Source of the DNA: Gammaproteobacteria bacterium
GTDB taxonomy: Bacteria; Pseudomonadota; Gammaproteobacteria; UBA4575
NCBI GenBank assembly: GCA_028279275.1
Contig: JANQOB010000009.1
Coordinates: 1 to 64,000, forward strand
Reading direction: 5' to 3'
Length of the DNA stretch: 64,000 bases
Shown: positions 39,463 through 48,083 of the stretch, one piece after another
How the letters are laid out: each line of letters begins with the position of its first letter
How positions within the stretch are numbered: position 1 is the stretch's first letter
Notes under the pieces: model-generated
The model's database searches: none
Seen by the model: only the letters and a program-made list of their open reading frames with translations
Told to the model about the DNA's origin: nothing
Program-made: the position numbers and the translations under genes

Positions 39463-39488
39463 ACCGTTATTAGCTGAAAACGGACATT
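39463..39488 (+). repeat. Short CCGTT/AACGG palindrome (compensated copy)
   Basis: ACCGTTATTAGCTGAAAACGGACATT, split here as ACCGTTATTAGCTG and AAAACGGACATT. It aligns with the CCGCTATTGGCCGAAAGCGG family, but the C-G pair in the stem is replaced on both sides by T-A, which keeps the stem. Confidence 0.55.
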
Positions 39489-39559
39489 CAAATTAAAATT
39501 GGGCCAAATTTGGTTAACTTAAATCTGTGGAAATTTTATTGTAAGTTGATTTTAAATTA

Positions 39560-39599
39560 AATGCTCTGCTGCTATGTAGATACAAATCAGCAGAGCATT
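39560..39599 (-). terminator. Terminator of the fasciclin gene
   Basis: A perfect 12-base-pair inverted repeat (AATGCTCTGCTG, with CAGCAGAGCATT on the other side) lies 16 bases past the gene end. On the minus strand it is followed by TAATTTAAAATC, a weak T-rich tail. Confidence 0.6.
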
Positions 39600-39614
39600 G
39601 GCTTGCTGGTTAAA

Positions 39615-40118
39615 TTATCCTTTAGGAATAATTACCGTGTCAATTACATGTATGACACCATTTGACGTCTCAATGTCGGTTGCGATTACTCGAGCATTAT
39701 CTACCATCACGCCATCACTTGTGTCGATTGTTATTTTCTGTCCTTGCACTGATTTAGCACTGGATAGGTTACTTACATCTTTTGCCATTACTTTACCAGC
39801 TACGACATGATAAGTGAGGATCTCTGCTAGCTTTTCTTTGTCAGCAATTAGACTGTTAAGTTGATCCTCTGGAATTTTTGCAAATGCCTCATCAGTTGGT
39901 GCAAATACAGTAAACGGGCCTTCACCTTTCAAAGTGTTGACAAGATCTGCGGCTTTCACGGCCTCAACTAAGGTGTTGAAATTGCCTGCTGATACTGCTG
40001 TATCGACAATATCCAATTTAGGCTTGCTTTCTGAGGCGTATTTGTTACCAGCTATTGATATTGTTGTCATCACTAGTGAGATTAATAAAGAGAGTAGAAT
40101 GTAACTGATTTTTTTCAT
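39615..40118 (-). CDS. Fasciclin (FAS1)-domain secreted protein
   Basis: 167 residues: signal peptide (to about SIAGNK) and one FAS1 domain. Motifs are [18 protein letters not shown] and the conserved [17 protein letters not shown] (H1 region), then [10 protein letters not shown] (the YH motif) and [12 protein letters not shown] at the end. FAS1 proteins mediate adhesion or bind matrix components; bacterial single-domain forms are usually secreted. It stands alone and ends at a strong hairpin. Confidence 0.93.
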   Translation of the reverse strand: MKKISYILLSLLISLVMTTISIAGNKYASESKPKLDIVDTAVSAGNFNTLVEAVKAADLVNTLKGEGPFTVFAPTDEAFAKIPEDQLNSLIADKEKLAEILTYHVVAGKVMAKDVSNLSSAKSVQGQKITIDTSDGVMVDNARVIATDIETSNGVIHVIDTVIIPKG

Positions 40119-40516
40119 GCTATTTCCTGTGTTATTTGTTAATGGGTTGTATCAGATATTTCAAGATAATATTTGCAGGTAGGCTTAACAAATCGATTTA
40201 CAGTACAGAGTTGTAATACAACTGAAATAAATTAAACTCAGTTAATTATTCAATGTGAGCTTTATCAATCACATATCTAAAGATCATTAGTTAAATTATC
40301 TAGAGTTTCATTAAATAAATTTAATTTTGATGTAGTAACCAAGACTTTGTGAGACTTGTTTCTATCATTAAGAAAATTTTATTGGAATGATTCGAGTTCA
40401 TGAATATCCGTTATTGCCGTAGGCAGGCTAATGCATTAATCTGAATATTCTTATATTTTTTCAAATTTTTAATACCTATAGGGTATTAAATCGCTAGTCC
40501 TAAAATAGTGGGGATA
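40119..40516. promoter_or_regulatory. Intergenic region with palindrome TTTAATACC/GGTATTAAA
   Basis: This 398-base gap separates the divergent fasciclin and DUF1499 genes. At 40468-40490 there is a perfect 9-base-pair inverted repeat (TTTAATACC, centre TATAG, GGTATTAAA) 26 bases before the DUF1499 ATG, a likely repressor operator. The ATACC-TATAG-GGTAT layout recalls CsoR/CstR-type operators, but no such regulator lies nearby. A partial copy of the palindrome family (TATCCGTTATTGCCG) is at 40405-40419. No gene seen. Confidence 0.45.
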
Positions 40517-40993
40517 ATGAAAACTTTCGTAATTATATTTTCCATACTTGTATGTTTCTCATTCATTCTACTTCTAGTCATAGGGAAATATTCACAAAAA
40601 GGGCATGCACCAGGCTTGCTAGATGGAAGGCTTTCTAAATGTTCTACAAAACCAAATTGTGTATGCAGTGAATATATTGCTGATATTGATCGATATATCC
40701 AACCCATTGAGGATTCCAATAACATGGATATGATTGATATTTCTAAAGCATCTGCCACTATTCAAGAAATGGGCGGCGTCATTCATAATGAGACAGATGA
40801 TTACATCGCTGCCACTTTTATTTCTAGAATATTTGGTTTCGTAGATGATTTAGAAATAAGAATCGATCAAAATCATAGAGCTTTACATTTCCGATCAGCC
40901 TCAAGAGTCGGATATAGTGATGGTGGGGTAAATCGAAAAAGAGTTGAGTTATTCAAAAGGCTATATAAACGAAAATTTGAAGAGGCTAATTAA
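40517..40993 (+). CDS. DUF1499 protein
   Basis: 158 residues from the ATG at 40517 with GGGGA upstream; a GTG at 40508 is in frame. A single N-terminal hydrophobic helix (about 3-22) anchors it. The DUF1499 signature GLLDGRLSKCSTKPNCVCSEY follows, then ATIQEMGGVIHNETDDYIAATFISRIFGFVDDLEIRID, and a basic C-terminus. The family is of unknown function. A palindromic operator candidate lies just upstream. Confidence 0.88.
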   Translation: MKTFVIIFSILVCFSFILLLVIGKYSQKGHAPGLLDGRLSKCSTKPNCVCSEYIADIDRYIQPIEDSNNMDMIDISKASATIQEMGGVIHNETDDYIAATFISRIFGFVDDLEIRIDQNHRALHFRSASRVGYSDGGVNRKRVELFKRLYKRKFEEAN

Positions 40994-41044
40994 CGTCTAA
41001 GATAAAAATACTTAAGCAATATTTTAAGAATCAACCGAAACCAG

Positions 41045-41166
41045 CAGGTCTCCGCTATTGGCCTGCAGAAATTTGCTTCTCGGCAACTGCTCCGGCGTTG
41101 CTCTAATAAGTTACATCTGTGTAACGATGCAATTTCTGCACTTCCACCATCCATACCGGTCGAAGC
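41045..41166 (-). repeat. Branched palindromic repeat, long form with extra insert
   Basis: Minus-strand copy of the element at 17533. The shared blocks are CGACCGG..GGATGG.GGAAGTGC, then AGAAATTGCA, then AGCAAATTTCTG and AATAGCGGA. About 50 extra bases sit between CAGAAATTGCA and AGCAAATTTCTG, and they fold as GTTACA-CAGA-TGTAAC and GCAAC ... GTTGC with GGA in the loop. It belongs to the 3' region of the SpmA/B-like gene. Confidence 0.6.
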
Positions 41167-41205
41167 GAACAATTTATTTTCAGCTAATTCTAGTCCGTTG
41201 AGTCG

Positions 41206-41239
41206 TTGCAGATGAACATCATATTCTCGCATCCCTGCG
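41206..41239 (-). repeat. GGA-loop hairpin module after the SpmA/B-like gene
   Basis: Read on the minus strand, two bases after the stop: CGCA, loop GGGA, TGCG, then AGAATATGATGTTCATC. It is nearly identical to the module after the thioredoxin gene (29288). The second hairpin is degenerate here. With the long repeat, it accounts for most of the gap 40994-41240. Confidence 0.55.
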
Positions 41240-41240
41240 G

Positions 41241-42470
41241 TTAGGCAAAGAACCAATAGCCTAGTGTAATAGCGGCGATGATTCCTGCTAGGTCTGCAAA
41301 CAATCCACAGCCAATCGCATGTCGCACACGATTGATACCGACACTCCCAAAATATACAGCTAAAACATAAAAAGTTGTTTCAGTGCTGCCTTGTACAATT
41401 GCGGCTACGTTGGCGGCAAAAGAATCTACACCGTAGTTGTTCATAGTTTCTAATAACATTGCGCGTGCTCCACTGCCTGAGAACGGACGCATTAATGCTG
41501 TGGGTAAGGCTGCAATAAAGTCCGGATTTAAACCAAGTGCTATTACAACTTTTTCAATACTTTTCAGCACAATATCCAATACCATGCTGGCACGAAGTAC
41601 GCCAATAGCCACGAGCATGGCAACTAAATAAGGAATAATTTTGAGTGCAACATCAAAACCTTGTTTTGCGCCATCAATAAACGCGTCATAAACATTAACT
41701 TTGCGTAAAAATCCCATTACGAGAAATGTAATGATGATTAAAAGTAATAGTAAATTACCAAGTAGGCTGGATCGCTCTGCAAGTGATACAGAACTTTCGC
41801 CTAGTAAAAAAGCAAGTAACAAGCCGATTAAAGCTCCAAAACCCAAAAGGTAAAATAATACAGTTTTGTTAAATAAATTTAGGCGTTGTATGAATGCAAC
41901 AATGAGTAAACCCGCTAGAGTAGAGCAACAAGTGGCAAGAAGGATGGGAATGAATACAGCAGTAGGGTCTACGGAACCTTGTTGTGCACGAAATAAAAAA
42001 ATTGTGACGGGTAATAAAGTTACCGACGATGTGTTGAGTACTAAAAATAGAATCTGAGCGTTGCTGGCAATTGCTTTATTTGGGTTCAGTTCTTGTAAAT
42101 CCTGCATTGCTTTAAGGCCGAGTGGGGTTGCAGCATTATCTAAACCCAGCATATTCGCAGCCATGTTCATTGTGACCGATCCTATCGCGGGATGATTGCT
42201 TGGAACTTCCGGCATAAGTTTTTTAAACAGAGGGCGGAATGCTTTTGTAAGTAACTCAACGAAGCCTGCGCGTTCTGCAATAGTGAAAAACCCCAACCAT
42301 AGACACAATACTCCAACTAAACCTAGGGCAATCTCGACACTTAAAGAAGCCATGTCGAATGTGGCCTGCACGACCTGTGCAAAGATGCCATTGTTATCAC
42401 GAACAAAAAATTGATAAATACAGCTTAGAAACGCTGCTAAGAAAAATCCGAGCCAAATATAGTTAAGCAT
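41241..42470 (-). CDS. SpmA/SpmB-type nucleoside-recognition membrane protein
   Basis: 409 residues, about 10 membrane helices. It joins two Gate (nucleoside-recognition) domains, corresponding to SpmA followed by SpmB of sporulating bacteria. Motifs are SVEIALGLVGVLCLWLG, NMAANMLGLDNAATPLGLKAM in the first half and ALMRPFSGSGARAM, QGSTETTFYVLAVYFG in the second. Such fusions are frequent in non-sporulating Gammaproteobacteria; their substrate is unknown. The 3' end carries the hairpin elements described separately. Confidence 0.88.
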   Translation of the reverse strand: MLNYIWLGFFLAAFLSCIYQFFVRDNNGIFAQVVQATFDMASLSVEIALGLVGVLCLWLGFFTIAERAGFVELLTKAFRPLFKKLMPEVPSNHPAIGSVTMNMAANMLGLDNAATPLGLKAMQDLQELNPNKAIASNAQILFLVLNTSSVTLLPVTIFLFRAQQGSVDPTAVFIPILLATCCSTLAGLLIVAFIQRLNLFNKTVLFYLLGFGALIGLLLAFLLGESSVSLAERSSLLGNLLLLLIIITFLVMGFLRKVNVYDAFIDGAKQGFDVALKIIPYLVAMLVAIGVLRASMVLDIVLKSIEKVVIALGLNPDFIAALPTALMRPFSGSGARAMLLETMNNYGVDSFAANVAAIVQGSTETTFYVLAVYFGSVGINRVRHAIGCGLFADLAGIIAAITLGYWFFA

Positions 42471-42494
42471 GCATAAGGTTAACAGCTAAATTTT

Positions 42495-42806
42495 TTATCG
42501 ACCGATGGCTAAAAAAAATGGTAGCCACATCATAAATAGAAAAAGTGCAACGGCTAATTCGATAAATCCAATTGTACGAAATTTATCTTTTACTGCTGTA
42601 TCAGACATGCGGATTCGGCACATCATGAAATCAAACATTAAAACCATGAACACTAGCGGTGCTATTGCAGGCGCAACTAACGTAGAAATGACATGCCAGT
42701 CATTTAAATTCACTCCTGTACCAGGCTCGGGAGACAGCAAGGCAATGATCAAGCCAAAAGCAATTAGAATGAGACGTAATGCCCCTAAATCTTTAATAAA
42801 ACTCAT
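42495..42806 (-). CDS. Small membrane protein with three helices
   Basis: 103 residues with hydrophobic segments at about 9-25, 40-62 and 80-98 and a charged central loop (CRIRMSDTAVKDKFRT). It lies 24 bases upstream of the SpmA/B-like gene on the same strand and is likely co-transcribed. No family recognised. Confidence 0.75.
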   Translation of the reverse strand: MSFIKDLGALRLILIAFGLIIALLSPEPGTGVNLNDWHVISTLVAPAIAPLVFMVLMFDFMMCRIRMSDTAVKDKFRTIGFIELAVALFLFMMWLPFFLAIGR

Positions 42807-43123
42807 TAGTTATGTTCTTTATCCGGCTGGAAGTGTAAATAACTGCAAACTAAATCGCCAAAAATTTTACTTTAGGTTCTATATTTTGGACCAAAATTGT
42901 CACTTTATGACTGGCCTCAACACTTTAGTAATTCACGTAACCTTTTGTAACTAAAGCGCTTTATCTCATCGGGCGAGACAATCCAAATTAAGTTTTAAAG
43001 ATATACTTTAGCTCATTGATCTGTAATTTGTACCCATTTGTAGGGAACTCAACAGAATAAGGATTTTAACACCCATACGGATTTGGGAAGATTTTTAACT
43101 ACATATATATAGGAACTTAAATA
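42807..43123. other. Intergenic region before the fimbrial subunit genes
   Basis: 317 bases between divergent genes. It contains the inverted repeat CTTTAGT (42923) / ACTAAAG (42950) with GTAAC-type inner repeats, and AT-rich stretches toward the pilin start. A ribosome-binding site AGGAAC precedes the first subunit gene. No gene or clear -35/-10 pair is identified. Confidence 0.4.
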
Positions 43124-43657
43124 ATGGAAATGAAGAAATTAGTTAAAGGATTGATCGTTGCAGGTGCAATGGTAGCTGGTGGTAGCGCATTTGCGGCTAC
43201 ACAAGGTACATTAGGCGGTACTTCACAAGGTGACATTAATATCGATGTAAGTGTGGGTGATGAAATTTTAGTCACAGCTTTAGCTGATATCACTGGAAGT
43301 CACGTACCTGGAAATAATTTCACTGGAAGCAGTCCTGCCTGTGTGTATACCAACAATCCAACAGGAAACTACAACGTTACTTTGACTAGTGCGAACCCTG
43401 GTGCAGGTAATGAATTCCAGTTAAACGGCCCATCTGGGTTAGTAGTCTATACAGTTGACTATGATGACGGTGATAGTTCAGCAACTATGCTATCTGGTCA
43501 AGTCAATACAACTTTTGATAACGCAGACACTGCTTCAACTAACTGTGGCGGTGCTCCTCAATCTTCAATTGATATTTCTGTACCTGCTGCATCTTTAGAT
43601 GCTGTTGGCTCAGGTACATATTCAGATGTAATTACTATTTTAGTTGCACCTAGATAA
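43124..43657 (+). CDS. Fimbrial major subunit, spore-coat-U-like
   Basis: 177 residues, ATG with AGGAAC upstream (a second ATG six bases later is also possible). A signal peptide ends near SAFAA. The mature part starts ATQGTLGGTSQGDINIDVSV and ends SGTYSDVITILVAPR, the N- and C-terminal strand patterns of SCPU/chaperone-usher subunits. The two Cys residues (SPACVY and STNCGG) are placed to form the usual disulfide. A strong hairpin follows at once, so this gene is probably expressed more than the two subunits behind it, as expected of the main pilin. Confidence 0.85.
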   Translation: MEMKKLVKGLIVAGAMVAGGSAFAATQGTLGGTSQGDINIDVSVGDEILVTALADITGSHVPGNNFTGSSPACVYTNNPTGNYNVTLTSANPGAGNEFQLNGPSGLVVYTVDYDDGDSSATMLSGQVNTTFDNADTASTNCGGAPQSSIDISVPAASLDAVGSGTYSDVITILVAPR

Positions 43658-43686
43658 TTCTAGATAAGTAATTTTCTACGATTGTT

Positions 43687-43719
43687 AATGCGCCAACAGT
43701 AACTATCTGTTGGCGCGTT
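43687..43719 (+). terminator. Strong hairpin between the first and second pilin genes
   Basis: Stem GCGCCAACAG/CTGTTGGCGC, loop TAACTAT, extended by TAAT/GTTA to about 14 pairs including one G-T. The tail is ACATTTAAG with no T-run. It may protect or partly terminate the first pilin mRNA. Confidence 0.65.
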
Positions 43720-43729
43720 ACATTTAAGA

Positions 43730-44344
43730 ATGATAAAAATCAAATTAAATAAAAATAGTATCAGGGGAAAAATAGAAAACTATTTATTTCTCTTCGGTTT
43801 ATTTTTATCATTTTCCATACTTCCATTTTCCTCAATACAAGCGGCTACTCAGGGTTCGTTTGGAGCAACTTCAAGTGGAACGGTAGAACTTGGTATCGCC
43901 GTAAATCGAAGTATCATTATTCTTGGATTACGTGATTTTAATTTTGGTGTATGGAACAGTGGCGATGGCACATTAATTGATAATGATGATGTGTGTGTAG
44001 CTAAAACTTCAAACTTTGGAACATATGGTATTCGAGCTGCAGGAGATGGTGATGGATTTGATCCAGCAGCATTCACTCTTTCTAATGGGATTGACCAAAT
44101 AAACTATAATGTTTACTGGAATGATACAGATACGCCAAGCGGGGCGAATCCAACAAATCAACTTACACCAGGTGTAATACAACATGGGCAAGTTGAGACA
44201 AACTTCCATGTGATCATTGCTGTGATTTTTGGTGCTTGTTTACCTAACGCAAATATCGAAATTGAAATTCCTGATACAGAATTATCGTCTGCAGTCGGTG
44301 GTGCGTACTCTGGCACATTGACACTACTTGTTATTCCCGATTAG
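43730..44344 (+). CDS. Fimbrial subunit, spore-coat-U-like (second)
   Basis: 204 residues: an unusually long, basic N-terminus and hydrophobic signal (about 18-40), cleavage near IQAAT. The mature start ATQGSFGATSSGTVELGIAV mirrors the first subunit, and GGAYSGTLTLLVIPD closes the fold. Cys residues occur in DDVCVAK and GACLPN. It follows the first subunit gene by 72 bases, past the hairpin. Probably a minor subunit or adaptor. Confidence 0.8.
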   Translation: MIKIKLNKNSIRGKIENYLFLFGLFLSFSILPFSSIQAATQGSFGATSSGTVELGIAVNRSIIILGLRDFNFGVWNSGDGTLIDNDDVCVAKTSNFGTYGIRAAGDGDGFDPAAFTLSNGIDQINYNVYWNDTDTPSGANPTNQLTPGVIQHGQVETNFHVIIAVIFGACLPNANIEIEIPDTELSSAVGGAYSGTLTLLVIPD

Positions 44345-44376
44345 TCTTAGTGCTTCTTTAATTTAATGGTTTTCTT

Positions 44377-44850
44377 ATGCTTAAGCATTTGAAGTTCATT
44401 TTGTTGTTGCTGTTATTATTATTGTGCATCTCCTCAGCACATGCTGTTATTCGCATATACGGATTAGAAGATTTTAGTTTAGGCAGATGGGTAACAGGTT
44501 CGGGCTCAATCCGCGCCAATGCAAATATATGTGTCGCAGTCAGGCCTCGAGGCCCATATCAAATAACAGCATATGGACAGGGTACCGCAAACGCATTTGT
44601 TCTCTCTGATGCTGGTGTACATTTACCATTTCGATTATTTTTCAATGACCGTCCACGTCCAAATGGGGCACAAGAGTTATTTGCTGGACAAACGCTTGGG
44701 GGTTTACGTGGTAGAAGAGGGCAAGGTATTCGCAGACAGTGCGGCCGCCCTACAGCAAACATAGCAGTTCTAGTTTCAGATGCTGATCTTACTCAAGTAC
44801 CAGCGGGTCGTTATCGTGGCACTATTGTTTTTGTAGTGGGCCCAGAATAA
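44377..44850 (+). CDS. Fimbrial subunit, spore-coat-U-like (third, Arg-rich)
   Basis: 157 residues with a Leu-rich signal peptide (cleavage near AHAVI). The mature part has IRIYGLEDFSLGRW, similar to LGLRDFNFGVW of the second subunit, and a closing PAGRYRGTIVFVVGPE. It is unusually basic (RGRRGQGIRRQCGRP). Cys residues lie in NICVAV and RQCGRP. It ends two bases from the convergent usher gene. Possibly the initiator or tip subunit, but this is a guess. Confidence 0.75.
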   Translation: MLKHLKFILLLLLLLLCISSAHAVIRIYGLEDFSLGRWVTGSGSIRANANICVAVRPRGPYQITAYGQGTANAFVLSDAGVHLPFRLFFNDRPRPNGAQELFAGQTLGGLRGRRGQGIRRQCGRPTANIAVLVSDADLTQVPAGRYRGTIVFVVGPE

Positions 44851-44852
44851 TA

Positions 44853-47309
44853 CTAGTTGTTGCAAACTAAGCTTTCTACAAATGCAACACCTTGTTTAAT
44901 TTCAAGCTCAGGTAGCTCAATCTTGCATGTCGCAGCACCATTTTTAGATACCTCTAATGGTTTTGTGCCAATAATTTCAGCTTGTAACCAACCATCCTGA
45001 TCTGTAACAGCATATCCGATAGCATTGTCTATTCGCATGCGCGATGCGGGTTCACCATCTTTTAACTCAATTCGGGTGATCAATACTGTAATGGGTTGAA
45101 CTTCATAATCTAATGTTTCTACATTTCCTGGGTACAAGGTTACTTTTCTAAGACCTTCATCAAAATGTAATAACTCATCACTTTGTGAGCGAATTGCGAT
45201 GCTATAGGTTTGAAATGCAATTAATGGCAATACTGTTCGATGACCAATTTTAGCAATACCTCTAGGTTGTCCATTTACGAATATTTCAAAAGGTTCGTTT
45301 TTTATTGGCCCTGTAATATTCAAAATTACACCACTGTCAGTATTGCGTTGACCGCCGAATGCAAGTTGACCATCGTTAGATAATAGGTTTGTATTTTGAA
45401 CGCCTCGATAGCGTACGAAACTTCCTCGCTCGTCATCATCTACCTGCTCAATCTGAGTATCGAATCGACCAAAGGACGAAATATTTTCGGCACGTAAGCC
45501 TGCTGAGGATCGTTCTAATTCTTCTGAAACAAACCCGCCTAATGTGAATTCACCATATTGAAAGTTTTCATAACTCTTATTTAAATTTGCAAATATCACA
45601 GGACCTTGATCAGTTTCGCCATCCGTTTCAGATGCTAAATATCTTGGGCGTATACTTAAATTATGGTTTGGCGCAGATTTTGTAATACGTATACCGGCTT
45701 GAAGGTTATAGTCATCTTCTTCAAAAAAAGAACTTAAATTTGCTTCAATCGAATAACGATTTCTGTAGAACAAAGGATAACGATACTCTAAACCATAAGA
45801 TGTGCTTGCTTCTTCGGTACTTCTATCTCGGTATTGAGTGCGCAAGATTAAATTTCCTCTACTAAGAGGAATACTTGCAGACATATTTCCTTGACTGAAA
45901 TCACTTGGCAAGATTCGAACATCTATATCTTCATCGTCATCTATCTTTGATTCAACCTGACGATAATCCATGTTCAGAGATATCCCTTTAAATCGGAATT
46001 GTCCTAGTAGATGCAAACCCCATTCGCCATCAGCGCCGAGCATTGTTGCATTTTGCAAAATATAGCCCGATCCAAAATAAGCAACACTGCTTTGTAATAA
46101 ATCAGTATCTTTTGAATGTAAAAACTCCAATGATGCACCAAGATTATTTTTAAGGCGATATGCCGTTCCTGCGCGTAGCATTTCTACACTTGAAATTTCC
46201 GGTAAACTATTATTTGAAATATCTTTCTCAAGTAAACCAAGCTCCAAATAATGTAATGGTTGATCTAAGGGTGGAAGTATTGACGACTTTACAAAAAAGT
46301 ATTGCTCTTCTCGCGTACTACCACTGGAGTCTGTAATGCGTAATGTAATCGGATAAGAACCTGATGGCAGCCTTAAGGTATTGAGCTGTTGATTGCCTGT
46401 GTCATAAATACCACCATCAATGAGTTTACCATCTTTGAAAACCTCAATTTGACTGCGAGAATTCAAAAACAAAAAGATCTCAGTTGCTTGAGAATAATCT
46501 AAATCAGCACGTGTTCTAGTAGATCCATAGATTCGTGTTCCGAGTAAATCTAAACTATTTGTAAATGAACTAAATTGCGTACTTGAATTGTAATACCCAA
46601 GTTCTTTCGCAATGCCCGAGTTGTCATTTTGCAGTGACAATGTCTCGAGATTAAAATTACGCGTATCTGAATAGTCCCACTGGGTTTGCAACCGTGATTG
46701 TCCACGAGAAATGATGTGATTTGCACCTGTAGTGTAAGCAGTCTCTCCATCTTCGCCGCTAAAACTGCTTGAAAAAGAACTCACGCTGGTAAATTTGTCT
46801 GATGTATTTTTTGGTAAAAATTTATTAGACACAATTCCCTGTGGTAACAGTTGTAATTTGTTTATAAATACATGTAAATGAAAACGACTTTCATCAAAGA
46901 TAACACCAGCAATATTAGGTTCAATGACTCCGCAATCTCTTTGTAAATCAGATAAGCATACTGCACCGGCATGCGTATCTAGTGGTCCACTAAGTGCTTC
47001 GGTAATTACAGTTGGATCAATTAAATGCGGAATCAAAGCACTGACTTCGTCTGGGAACTTTAGTTCGATGCTTTTAGGTGTATAGGTTGCAAGAGTGTTA
47101 CCAACTTTATCACCACCATAGTACACATCGACTTCTGTGGTTTGTGGTAGTACTAAATCCTCAAAACCGGGAGGAGGGCCATCTTTGACTCGAATGGCGG
47201 GTGTATCTTCTGCAAGGACTTGTGATGAAAATAAAATAAAAATCAATACATATGCGATACGCGCGCATTGAAGCGTATTGACTACAAAGTATTGCAGCGT
47301 ACTCAGCAT
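44853..47309 (-). CDS. Outer-membrane usher of the chaperone-usher pathway (TcfC/CS1-like)
   Basis: 818 residues from the ATG at 47309; a TTG six bases earlier is possible. A signal peptide (to about VLAED) is followed by a usher N-domain-like part, then a long beta-barrel. RADLDYSQATEIFLFLNSRSQIEVFKDGKLIDGGIYD is a plug/TcfC-like stretch and PLHYLELGLLEKD begins a barrel segment. A C-terminal carboxypeptidase-regulatory-like end follows, with VTDQDGWLQAEIIG, two Cys and CNN at the terminus. The outer-membrane usher secretes and assembles subunits delivered by the chaperone. It lies 30 bases after the chaperone gene. Confidence 0.88.
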   Translation of the reverse strand: MLSTLQYFVVNTLQCARIAYVLIFILFSSQVLAEDTPAIRVKDGPPPGFEDLVLPQTTEVDVYYGGDKVGNTLATYTPKSIELKFPDEVSALIPHLIDPTVITEALSGPLDTHAGAVCLSDLQRDCGVIEPNIAGVIFDESRFHLHVFINKLQLLPQGIVSNKFLPKNTSDKFTSVSSFSSSFSGEDGETAYTTGANHIISRGQSRLQTQWDYSDTRNFNLETLSLQNDNSGIAKELGYYNSSTQFSSFTNSLDLLGTRIYGSTRTRADLDYSQATEIFLFLNSRSQIEVFKDGKLIDGGIYDTGNQQLNTLRLPSGSYPITLRITDSSGSTREEQYFFVKSSILPPLDQPLHYLELGLLEKDISNNSLPEISSVEMLRAGTAYRLKNNLGASLEFLHSKDTDLLQSSVAYFGSGYILQNATMLGADGEWGLHLLGQFRFKGISLNMDYRQVESKIDDDEDIDVRILPSDFSQGNMSASIPLSRGNLILRTQYRDRSTEEASTSYGLEYRYPLFYRNRYSIEANLSSFFEEDDYNLQAGIRITKSAPNHNLSIRPRYLASETDGETDQGPVIFANLNKSYENFQYGEFTLGGFVSEELERSSAGLRAENISSFGRFDTQIEQVDDDERGSFVRYRGVQNTNLLSNDGQLAFGGQRNTDSGVILNITGPIKNEPFEIFVNGQPRGIAKIGHRTVLPLIAFQTYSIAIRSQSDELLHFDEGLRKVTLYPGNVETLDYEVQPITVLITRIELKDGEPASRMRIDNAIGYAVTDQDGWLQAEIIGTKPLEVSKNGAATCKIELPELEIKQGVAFVESLVCNN

Positions 47310-47339
47310 GGGCAATCTTTAAAAACTAATTGTTAAAGA

Positions 47340-48083
47340 TTATTTATAAGTTTCAACAGAGTTTTTTGTGCCCACGCTCATTTGATAATCGACGGCTTTG
47401 TTAAAAGGCAATTCAAGTGTCCAACTATTTCCAGGATATAGGCGTCGGCCTGTTAAACGTTGACAACTTTCTGAATCATTAGGTATTCCATCCGGGCATT
47501 GCTTACCTTCACGCAATAAAATGTTTGTATTGCCCTTGTTTTCAAAAAATATTGATTTTCCAGAACGTTTGGCTACTAAATTGGGTTCTGGTGTTGCTGG
47601 TTGCATGAGAACTAAAACCTCATAACCAACTAAGATTTTAACGCCAATTTGTTCAGTTTCTAAATCACCAACAACCGGTTTAAAAGTGACACGATACACA
47701 CGTTCTTTCTCGCCTAAAGGCTGCAAAGACACCACACGCACAAGTTTCCTTCCGCCTGGAGGAACAACAAGTTTGTTGGGAGTGACCAACAAACCCGATT
47801 CACGTGGATCAATTATAGTCAAGCGGTGTTCGTTTTCTGTGCCAGGTTCAGCGACTATTGACGGGGTAATTTCAATATATAAGTTTTCCGAATCACTTGG
47901 GTTTTCAACTTCAATGTCTTTTCGTAATGGTTTACCTGGTTCAAAATGAATGATCGCTTCACTTAATACCATGTTGGCTAAAACAGTAGATGCAGGTGTG
48001 AGAAATAAAAAACACATTGCAACGAAAAGTGCTAAATGTGAAAGATATTTTTGTGTAGTTGAAATGTTTTGTTGAATTGGCAT
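47340..48083 (-). CDS. Periplasmic fimbrial chaperone
   Basis: 247 residues: a hydrophobic signal (about 17-37) and the two immunoglobulin-like domains of PapD-type chaperones. IIHFEPGKPLRKDIEVENPSDSENLYIEI is the first-domain A/B strand region, GLLVTPNKLVVPPGGRKLVRVV and ERVYRVTFKPV carry the G1-strand-like donor and the basic residues that bind subunit C-termini. It is upstream of the usher on the same strand, so the two form an operon that faces the subunit genes. Confidence 0.88.
   Translation of the reverse strand: MPIQQNISTTQKYLSHLALFVAMCFLFLTPASTVLANMVLSEAIIHFEPGKPLRKDIEVENPSDSENLYIEITPSIVAEPGTENEHRLTIIDPRESGLLVTPNKLVVPPGGRKLVRVVSLQPLGEKERVYRVTFKPVVGDLETEQIGVKILVGYEVLVLMQPATPEPNLVAKRSGKSIFFENKGNTNILLREGKQCPDGIPNDSESCQRLTGRRLYPGNSWTLELPFNKAVDYQMSVGTKNSVETYK

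Noticed and set aside
41241-42470. Spore-maturation protein in a Gram-negative genome as a sign of gene transfer.
   Set aside because: SpmA/SpmB fusions are widespread in non-sporulating Gammaproteobacteria, so this is not unusual.
42505-42954. A 149-codon plus-strand frame opposite the small membrane protein gene.
   Set aside because: It is rich in Lys, Asn and Met with no signal or domain; the minus-strand frame has clear membrane helices and continues an operon.
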